From assembly GCA_002438685.1 (NCBI GenBank), contig DJQG01000144.1, positions 1 through 6,961 on the forward strand: DNA of 6,961 nt. The letters are read 5' to 3'. The notes beneath the pieces were generated by a model that saw nothing but the letters and a program-made list of their open reading frames with translations, was not told the origin of the DNA and did no database searches. The position numbers and the translations under genes are program-made. The DNA is from Ruminococcaceae bacterium UBA6392 (GTDB taxonomy: Bacteria > Bacillota > Clostridia > Oscillospirales > Acutalibacteraceae). This document shows positions 1 to 5,006 of this stretch, piece after piece (the stretch's first letter is position 1; every line of letters begins with the position of its first letter).

Positions 1-1578
1 GCAAATCCGCAGGTAATTTTAAATCAGCTCTATTCGTATACTCAGCTTCAGATATCCTACGGCATAATTCTGCTTGCCATAGTTGACGGCGAGCCGAAAA
101 TCCTCACATTAAAGCAAATTCTCGAAAAATATATAGACTTCCAAAAAGAAGTCATCATAAGAAGAACAAAATTCGACCTCAAAAAGGCGCTCGAAAGAGA
201 ACATATTTTAGAGGGTCTTGCGCGTGCCATAGATATAGTTGACGAAATTATAGCCACCATTCGCGCGTGCAAGGGCGGTCAGGCAGAGGCTAAGACTGCA
301 ATAATGGAAAAATTCGATTTTGACGACGTTCAGGCAGCCGCCATTGTCGCTTTCAGACTCGGACAGCTCGCCGGACTCGAAATTCAGAAGATTCACAACG
401 AGATGGAGGAGCTTCAGTCAAAAATTAACTATTTCAATGAGATACTCTCCTCCGACGAAAAAGTGCTCTCGATTGTAAAAGATGAATTGTCGGTAATCGG
501 CAACAAATTCGGCGACGACAGAAGAACCGAAATAGTAAATGTCAGCGGCGAAGTCGATATAGAGGACCTTATTCCCAACGAAAACAGCGTATTCACCCTT
601 ACAACTCTCGGCTACATCAAGCGCCAGAGTGTTGACACCTATCAGACTCAGCACCGCGGCGGCAGAGGCGTCAAGGGAATGACAAGGCGTGAGGAGGATG
701 TGGCAAAGACCATGTTCACCTGCTCGACCCACGATTATGTCATGTTCTTCACTACCCGCGGCAGGACTTACCGGCTCAAGGGCTACGAAGTGCCCGAGGG
801 TTCGAAGAACAGCAAGGGCATGAATATAGTCAATCTCCTGCCCCTCGAAGCGGGCGAGAAGGTGTCGGCGATGATAAGAGTGCCCGAATATGACCCCGAC
901 GCGTTCCTGTGCATGGTCACGCGCAAGGGTATCATCAAGCGCACGAGCCTCGACGCTTACCGCAACGTCCGCAAGAACGGCGTTATCGCGATAAATCTCG
1001 ACGATGACGACGAGCTCGCATGGGTGCGCCTGACCTCAGGCAACGACGATCTGCTCATAGCCACGCGCAAGGGCATGGGCATCCGCTTCAATGAAAACGA
1101 CGCGAGACCGCTCGGCAGAACGGCGCGCGGAGTCAAGGCGATCGAACTGCGCGAGGGCGACGAAGTCGTCGGCATGGAAGTGCTCGACGACGCAAAGGCT
1201 GTCCTCACCGTCAGCACCACCGGCTACGGCAGACGCAGCGAGCCTTCGGATTACAGACTCCAGTCGAGAGGCGGCAAGGGCACGATAAACTACCGCACCG
1301 AGACCTACGGCGACGTTGCCGCGATAGCGGTCGTTGACGAGAGCGAGGATGTCATCTTCATCTCGTCCGACGGCATTATAATCCGCATTCCCGTCTCGCA
1401 GATAAGCATGTTTGCAAGACCCTCCAAGGGCGTCAGAGTCATGCGTGTGTCCGAGGGCGAGCAGTTAGTTACCGTCGCCTGCACTCCGAGCGAGGAAGAT
1501 CAGGAGAAGCCGGAAGAGACCGCGGCTGAGGAAGTGTCACCCGCCGAAGACAGCGAAAATCCCGAAACAGAGGAATAA
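1..1578 (+). CDS. gyrA: DNA gyrase subunit A, C-terminal 525 residues (5' end outside window)
   Basis: GyrA is the breakage-reunion subunit of DNA gyrase (A2B2), which introduces negative supercoils using ATP. The frame is open from base 1, so the gene enters from the left and the catalytic Tyr is off-window. Fragment residues about 1-185 are the end of the core with its long coiled coil (RRTKFDLKKA, HILEGL, then a FGDDRRTEI end). Residues about 185-495 are the C-terminal beta-pinwheel, which wraps DNA. The GyrA box QHRGGRG is at residues 217-223 (bases 649-669). This motif argues for GyrA over ParC. A second, related QSRGGKG lies at 421-427 (bases 1261-1281). The last 29 residues hold 14 Asp/Glu; acidic GyrA tails are known to modulate wrapping in E. 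coli. Codon use changes sharply near base 600 (see findings). No GC-rich terminator follows the TAA stop. Confidence 0.97.
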   Translation, partial: ANPQVILNQLYSYTQLQISYGIILLAIVDGEPKILTLKQILEKYIDFQKEVIIRRTKFDLKKALEREHILEGLARAIDIVDEIIATIRACKGGQAEAKTAIMEKFDFDDVQAAAIVAFRLGQLAGLEIQKIHNEMEELQSKINYFNEILSSDEKVLSIVKDELSVIGNKFGDDRRTEIVNVSGEVDIEDLIPNENSVFTLTTLGYIKRQSVDTYQTQHRGGRGVKGMTRREEDVAKTMFTCSTHDYVMFFTTRGRTYRLKGYEVPEGSKNSKGMNIVNLLPLEAGEKVSAMIRVPEYDPDAFLCMVTRKGIIKRTSLDAYRNVRKNGVIAINLDDDDELAWVRLTSGNDDLLIATRKGMGIRFNENDARPLGRTARGVKAIELREGDEVVGMEVLDDAKAVLTVSTTGYGRRSEPSDYRLQSRGGKGTINYRTETYGDVAAIAVVDESEDVIFISSDGIIIRIPVSQISMFARPSKGVRVMRVSEGEQLVTVACTPSEEDQEKPEETAAEEVSPAEDSENPETEE

Positions 1579-1600
1579 TCGGTCGAATTTTTATTAAAAT

Positions 1601-1618
1601 TTTGTAAGAAGTTACAAA
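1601..1618. promoter_or_regulatory. Perfect AT-rich palindrome upstream of mgsA promoter, possible operator
   Basis: TTTGTAA (1601-1607), a 4-base spacer GAAG, then TTACAAA (1612-1618) form an exact 7+7 inverted repeat. It ends 6 bases before the -35 box of the mgsA promoter, centred about 50 bases upstream of the expected start site. That placement suits an activator or repressor dimer site. There is no T-run after it, so it is a poor terminator for gyrA. It resembles but does not match the clostridial Rex consensus (TTGTTAA-N4-TTAACAA), so no regulator is assigned. Confidence 0.45.
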
Positions 1619-1624
1619 TAACTC

Positions 1625-1653
1625 TTGTCATAACCCGGTTTCTCTGATATGAT
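1625..1653 (+). promoter_or_regulatory. Strong extended -10 sigma-A promoter for mgsA
   Basis: The -35 box is TTGTCA (1625-1630), followed by a 17-base spacer and the -10 box TATGAT (1648-1653). The TG of an extended -10 is at 1645-1646. Each hexamer is one base off consensus and the spacing is ideal. Transcription should start near 1660, giving a leader of about 40 bases. This is the only clear promoter between gyrA and hisS, so it probably sets mgsA expression apart from gyrA. Confidence 0.8.
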
Positions 1654-1700
1654 ATTAACATGACCAGCGAAGTCAACAACTCGGAAAAGGGGGATACACA

Positions 1701-2102
1701 ATGAACATCGCTCTCATGGCTCACGACTCAAAAAAAGAACTTATGACCCAGTTCTGTATAGCTTATTGCGGTATCCTGAGCCGCCATTCCCTGTGCGCGA
1801 CCGGCACTACGGGCAAGCTCGTAGCCGAAGCAACGGGACTTGATATTCAGCGCTTCCTCAGCGGAAGTCAGGGCGGCGACCAGCAGATAGCTTCCAGAAT
1901 AGCCTGCAACGAGATCGATCTTCTGCTCATGTTCAGAGATCCGCTCACACCCAAGCCGCACGAGCCCAACGAAGCAAATCTTCTCAGACTCTGCGACGTG
2001 CACAACATCCCCGTTGCCACCAATATAGCCACCGCCGAGGCTCTTATTCACAGCCTTGCGCGCGGCGACCTTGATTGGCGCGATATAGTCAACCCGAAAT
2101 AA
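1701..2102 (+). CDS. mgsA: Methylglyoxal synthase
   Basis: MgsA is a cytoplasmic enzyme that converts dihydroxyacetone phosphate to methylglyoxal and phosphate. This is an overflow bypass of lower glycolysis, classically inhibited by phosphate. The product has 133 residues, close to the B. subtilis enzyme and without the N-terminal extension of the E. coli one. Visible family motifs are AHDSKK at 7-12, the phosphate-binding ATGTTG at 33-38, GGDQQ at 58-62, RDPL at 79-82 and PVATN at 104-108. D9, D60 and D80 match E. coli D20, D71 and D91, and H87 matches H98. The residue matching E. coli D101 is Asn (N90, in HEPN). The start is fixed by AAGGGGG (1687-1693), 7 bases before the ATG. The gene has its own promoter and terminator, so it is probably monocistronic. 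Confidence 0.96.
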   Translation: MNIALMAHDSKKELMTQFCIAYCGILSRHSLCATGTTGKLVAEATGLDIQRFLSGSQGGDQQIASRIACNEIDLLLMFRDPLTPKPHEPNEANLLRLCDVHNIPVATNIATAEALIHSLARGDLDWRDIVNPK

Positions 2103-2110
2103 GCTTTGAC

Positions 2111-2145
2111 CCGCCCCGGCGGTATTTCCCGCCGGGCGGCTTTTT
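2111..2145 (+). terminator. Intrinsic terminator after mgsA
   Basis: An 8-bp GC-only helix pairs 2115-2122 with 2129-2136 across a 6-base loop. It is extended by 3 more pairs (2111-2113 with 2137-2139) past one bulged C. A run of five T follows at 2141-2145. It begins 9 bases after the mgsA stop. The T-run is short, so some read-through into hisS is possible. Confidence 0.85.
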
Positions 2146-2162
2146 CCGGAGCTTTTTCGCTC

Positions 2163-2192
2163 ATCCCGCCAACGGCGGGATTTAATGTTTTT
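2163..2192 (+). terminator. Second terminator-like hairpin in the hisS leader, possible attenuator
   Basis: ATCCCGCC (2163-2170) and GGCGGGAT (2174-2181) form an exact 8-bp stem around AAC. The stem is followed by a T-rich stretch ending in five T (2188-2192). It lies just upstream of the hisS ribosome site, with only 28 bases between the stem and the ATG, leaving no room for a promoter after it. It is therefore either a backup terminator for mgsA or a leader structure that hisS transcripts must pass. I saw no T-box signature (AGGGUGGNACCGCG-like) in this gap. Confidence 0.5.
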
Positions 2193-2209
2193 ATGGAAGG
2201 AACAGAAAC

Positions 2210-3568
2210 ATGGCTCTTTTTACGAAAGCTGTCAAGGGCACCCAGGATGTGCTGCCCGCGGCGAGCTATAAAAACCGCTTTCTTGAAAATACCCTGCTCG
2301 ATATAGCTTCGCGTTTCGGCTTCAAGGAGATTCGCACTCCCGTGTTCGAGCATACGGAGCTGTTTGCCCGCGGCGTCGGCGACACCACCGATGTCGTGCA
2401 GAAGGAGATGTACACTTTCCTCGACAAGGGCGGACGCTCGATAACGCTTCGACCCGAGGGCACTGCGGGCGCTGCGCGCGCATTCCTGGAGCACGGACTT
2501 TTCAACGAGCCCCTGCCGCAGAAGACCTGCTATATAACCTCGTGCTATCGCTACGAGAAGCCGCAGTCCGGCAGATACAGGGAGTTCCACCAGTTCGGCG
2601 TTGAGGTCTTCGGCACTCCGGCTCCCGCCGCCGATGCCGAGATAATTTCCCTCGCCGCCGAGATATTCGCTTTCCTCGGAATCGAAGATCTGACGCTCGA
2701 GATAAACTCGATCGGCTGCCCGACCTGCCGCGCCGAGTATCACAAGGCGCTCAAGGCATATTTTGAGCAGTACAAAGATGAGCTGTGCGGCACCTGCCTC
2801 GACAGGCTCGAGCGCAACCCCATGCGTATTCTCGATTGCAAGAGCCCCGTCTGCTCGAAGATAGCCGAGGGCGCGCCCGTTATGCTCGATTACCTCTGCG
2901 ACGAGTGCCACGAGCATTTCGAGAAGGTCAAGAGCTATCTTGACGCGCTGATGATAGACTATGTTGTCAACCCGCACATCGTGCGCGGACTTGATTACTA
3001 TACAAAGACCGTTTTCGAATTCGTCTCGCATAACGACAAGACCGACGGACTTGTCTGCGGCGGCGGCGGACGCTATGACGGACTCATTGAAGAGCTCGGC
3101 GGTCAGCACACCCCGTCGCTCGGCTTCGCAATGGGACTCGAGCGCCTGCTCAGCGTCATTGAAGCTCAGGGCATTGAGCTGCCCGGCGACCAGAAATGCG
3201 ATATCTATATCGGCTCTATCGGCGATGCCGCTTCGCTCGTTGCGGCGAAGCTCTGCACCGATCTCCGCTCGGACGGAGTCAGCGCGCAGTTTGACGTTGC
3301 GGGACGCTCGGTCAAGGCTCAGATGAAATACGCCGACAAGTTGGGCGCACGCTTCACCTGCGTTATCGGCGACGACGATATCGCCAAGGGCGAAGTCCTC
3401 GTCAAGAACATGGAAAACGGCGAAAAGACCGCTTTCTCAATCGAAAACTTCAGCGATGAATTCTCGTCGGCTCTCGTTCAGGCTGCGGCAAACGCCTTTG
3501 CGGACAGCATCAACGACGGAGATCTCAGCGCTGCCGATATATCAAATCTCTTTGGAGGGCTCAGATAA
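2210..3568 (+). CDS. hisS: Histidine--tRNA ligase (HisRS)
   Basis: HisRS is a class II synthetase that activates histidine with ATP and charges tRNA-His in the cytoplasm; it acts as a homodimer. The 452-residue length is somewhat longer than the roughly 420 of typical bacterial HisRS. Motif 1 lies at about 50-70 (LFARGVGDTTD). Motif 2 is at 113-130 (YRYEKPQSGRYREFHQFG), with Arg R114. The HisA motif RGLDYY is at 259-264, with Arg R259 at the same number as in E. coli. The HisB-like GGRYDGL is at 286-292, and motif 3 GFAMGLERL is at 305-313. The anticodon-binding domain spans about 330-425. The insert contains four Cys pairs: C170/C173, C193/C196, C210/C215 and C230/C233. The start is supported by GGAAGGA (2195-2201), 8 bases before the ATG. 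The gene overlaps aspS by one base, so the two are one operon. No dedicated promoter was found. Confidence 0.97.
   Translation: MALFTKAVKGTQDVLPAASYKNRFLENTLLDIASRFGFKEIRTPVFEHTELFARGVGDTTDVVQKEMYTFLDKGGRSITLRPEGTAGAARAFLEHGLFNEPLPQKTCYITSCYRYEKPQSGRYREFHQFGVEVFGTPAPAADAEIISLAAEIFAFLGIEDLTLEINSIGCPTCRAEYHKALKAYFEQYKDELCGTCLDRLERNPMRILDCKSPVCSKIAEGAPVMLDYLCDECHEHFEKVKSYLDALMIDYVVNPHIVRGLDYYTKTVFEFVSHNDKTDGLVCGGGGRYDGLIEELGGQHTPSLGFAMGLERLLSVIEAQGIELPGDQKCDIYIGSIGDAASLVAAKLCTDLRSDGVSAQFDVAGRSVKAQMKYADKLGARFTCVIGDDDIAKGEVLVKNMENGEKTAFSIENFSDEFSSALVQAAANAFADSINDGDLSAADISNLFGGLR
3554..3559 (+). promoter_or_regulatory. Ribosome binding site of aspS inside hisS 3' end
   Basis: GGAGGG lies 8 bases before the aspS ATG, within the last codons of hisS. 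The stop and start share one A (TAATG at 3566-3570). This arrangement implies translational coupling of the two synthetases. Confidence 0.85.
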
Positions 3569-4902
3569 TGGAGAGAACTTACATTGCGGACATCAAAAAT
3601 AATCTCGGCAAACCCGTGCTCGTTCAGGGCTTCGTCGAGAACCTGCGCGACAGCAAGTATATGGCTTTCATCGTGCTCAAGGATATCACCGGAAAAATTC
3701 AGATAACCGTCGAGAAGGAGAAGCTGCCGGAGCTCTGCCCCGTGATAGCGACCCTGACTCAGGATTCCGTTATCTCGGTCGTCGGCACCGCCGTCGAGAA
3801 CGATTTCGTCAAGATGGGCGGAATTGAGATTATCCCCGAGTCGATAACCGCGGAGTCGATAGCCGACGCGCTGCCGATAGTGCGCAAGGAGATCCCCGCG
3901 ACCAAGAAGCGCCCGGGCGTCGAGCGTTCGAGCATCGACCAGCGCATTGACTATCGCTGGATCGACCTTCGCACCGACGAAAATCAGCTCATGTTCAAGG
4001 TTCAGACTGTCATGGTCAACGCCATGCGCAAATTTCTTATAGACCACAACTTTATCGAGATCCACACCCCGAAACTCATTGGCGCGGCGAGCGAGAGCGG
4101 AGCCGAGGTCTTTGAGGTCAAGTATTTTGACCGCCTCGCCTATCTCGCGCAGAGCCCACAGTTCTATAAGCAGATGGCAATGGCGAGCGGCTTCGAGCGC
4201 ATATTTGAAGTCGGTCCCGTTTTCAGAGCCGAAAAATCATACACCAACAAGCACACCACCGAGTTCTCTGGCTTCGACCTCGAGTTCAGCTACATCACCT
4301 CTTTCAAGGATGTCATGAAGATGGAGGAGGAGCTGCTGACCTACATGCTCAAAGAGGTCAAGGAGAAGTACGGCGAGGAGATAAAGGAGCTGTTCGGCAA
4401 GGAGGTTATCGTCCCGACGACCCCGTTCCCGGTCATAAAGCTTGCCGATCTCTATGACGAACTCGAAAAGGAGTTCGGCTATACCGTGCCCGACAGCGAA
4501 AAGGGCGACCTCACGACCGACGCCGAGCGTCTGAGTTACGACTGGGTCATGAAGAAATACGGTCACGAGTTCCTGTTCATCACCGACTATAGCGCCGAGA
4601 AGCGCGCGTTCTACCATATGCGCGACGAGAACGGCGTGCCGCAGGGCTATGACCTCATCTGGCGCGGCGTCGAGATAACCACCGGCGCGCAGCGCGAGCA
4701 CAGATACGATGTGCTCAAGAGCCAGGCGCAGGAGAAAGGTCTCGACAAGGATGTCGAGTTCTATCTCGAGTTCTTCAAATACGGCTGCCCGCCTCACGGC
4801 GGCTTCGGCATCGGAATCGACCGTCTCACGATGCTCATGCTCGGACTCCATATCAAAGAAGCAATGTTCATCTTCAGAGGTCCGAACAGACTCACCCCGT
4901 AA
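3568..4902 (+). CDS. aspS: Archaeal/eukaryal-type aspartate--tRNA ligase, possibly non-discriminating (Asp/Asn)
   Basis: AspRS is a class II synthetase that charges tRNA-Asp. Non-discriminating forms also make Asp-tRNA-Asn, which GatCAB amidates. The 444-residue product is the short archaeal-type form: it lacks the GAD insertion that brings typical bacterial AspRS to about 590 residues, and it ends in the family's RL-x-P tail. An OB-fold anticodon domain spans about 15-100. YRWIDLR follows at 129-135. QSPQ at 195-198 and K201 are the aspartate-recognition signature, which excludes AsnRS. Motif 2 contains FRAE (R220), and GVEITTGAQREHRY is at 367-380. Motif 3 GFGIGIDRL is at 412-420 (R419). 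The positions reported to separate discriminating from non-discriminating archaeal enzymes appear here as E24 (in GFVENLRD) and M83 (in VKMGG). They match neither class cleanly, so specificity is undecided. It is translationally coupled to hisS and followed by a terminator. Confidence 0.93.
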   Translation: MERTYIADIKNNLGKPVLVQGFVENLRDSKYMAFIVLKDITGKIQITVEKEKLPELCPVIATLTQDSVISVVGTAVENDFVKMGGIEIIPESITAESIADALPIVRKEIPATKKRPGVERSSIDQRIDYRWIDLRTDENQLMFKVQTVMVNAMRKFLIDHNFIEIHTPKLIGAASESGAEVFEVKYFDRLAYLAQSPQFYKQMAMASGFERIFEVGPVFRAEKSYTNKHTTEFSGFDLEFSYITSFKDVMKMEEELLTYMLKEVKEKYGEEIKELFGKEVIVPTTPFPVIKLADLYDELEKEFGYTVPDSEKGDLTTDAERLSYDWVMKKYGHEFLFITDYSAEKRAFYHMRDENGVPQGYDLIWRGVEITTGAQREHRYDVLKSQAQEKGLDKDVEFYLEFFKYGCPPHGGFGIGIDRLTMLMLGLHIKEAMFIFRGPNRLTP

Positions 4903-4912
4903 CAAAACAGAA

Positions 4913-4946
4913 ATTCCGCCGAGTTTTGCCCGGCGGGATATTTTTA
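4913..4946 (+). terminator. Intrinsic terminator of the hisS-aspS operon
   Basis: A 9-bp stem (4913-4921 with 4931-4939, one G-T pair) closes a 9-base loop and is followed by a T-rich tail (4941-4946). It starts 10 bases after the aspS stop. Confidence 0.88.
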
Positions 4947-4955
4947 TAATTCTGT

Positions 4956-4989
4956 AAAAAAGAGCGGCATAACTTCGGTTATGCCGCTC
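4956..4989 (-). terminator. Intrinsic terminator of the secreted hydrolase gene
   Basis: A perfect 12-bp stem pairs 4962-4973 with 4978-4989 around a 4-base loop. On the - strand the stem is followed directly by six T (complement of 4956-4961), 17 bases past the hydrolase stop. On the + strand the loop reads TTCG closed by C-G, the very stable UUCG tetraloop, so it could also back up the aspS terminator. Confidence 0.9.
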
Positions 4990-5006
4990 GCGCTTTATTA
5001 TAATTT

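Noticed and set aside
1261..1281. QSRGGKG as a second true GyrA box
   Set aside because: A degenerate copy in a later pinwheel blade is normal in Firmicutes GyrA, as far as I know, so it is not a duplication event.
1586..1600. AT-rich inverted stretch after gyrA as its terminator
   Set aside because: It has only A-T pairs, no GC stem and no defined T-run, so it is too weak to call.
1601..1618. Palindrome as a Rex operator
   Set aside because: The half-site is TTTGTAA, not TTGTTAA or TTGTGAA. The dimer spacing is similar but the bases do not match.
2103..2209. T-box riboswitch controlling hisS
   Set aside because: The gap is about 107 bases with no AGGGUGGNACCGCG-like box, too short for a standard T-box.
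2048..3109. Long open frame on the - strand opposite hisS (353 codons)
   Set aside because: It lies wholly within the hisS/leader region, matches no known family, and is the usual antisense shadow of GC3-rich coding DNA.
4237..4905. Open frame of 222 codons opposite aspS
   Set aside because: Low-complexity Leu/Glu/Val-rich translation antisense to a certain gene; no independent ribosome site was noted.
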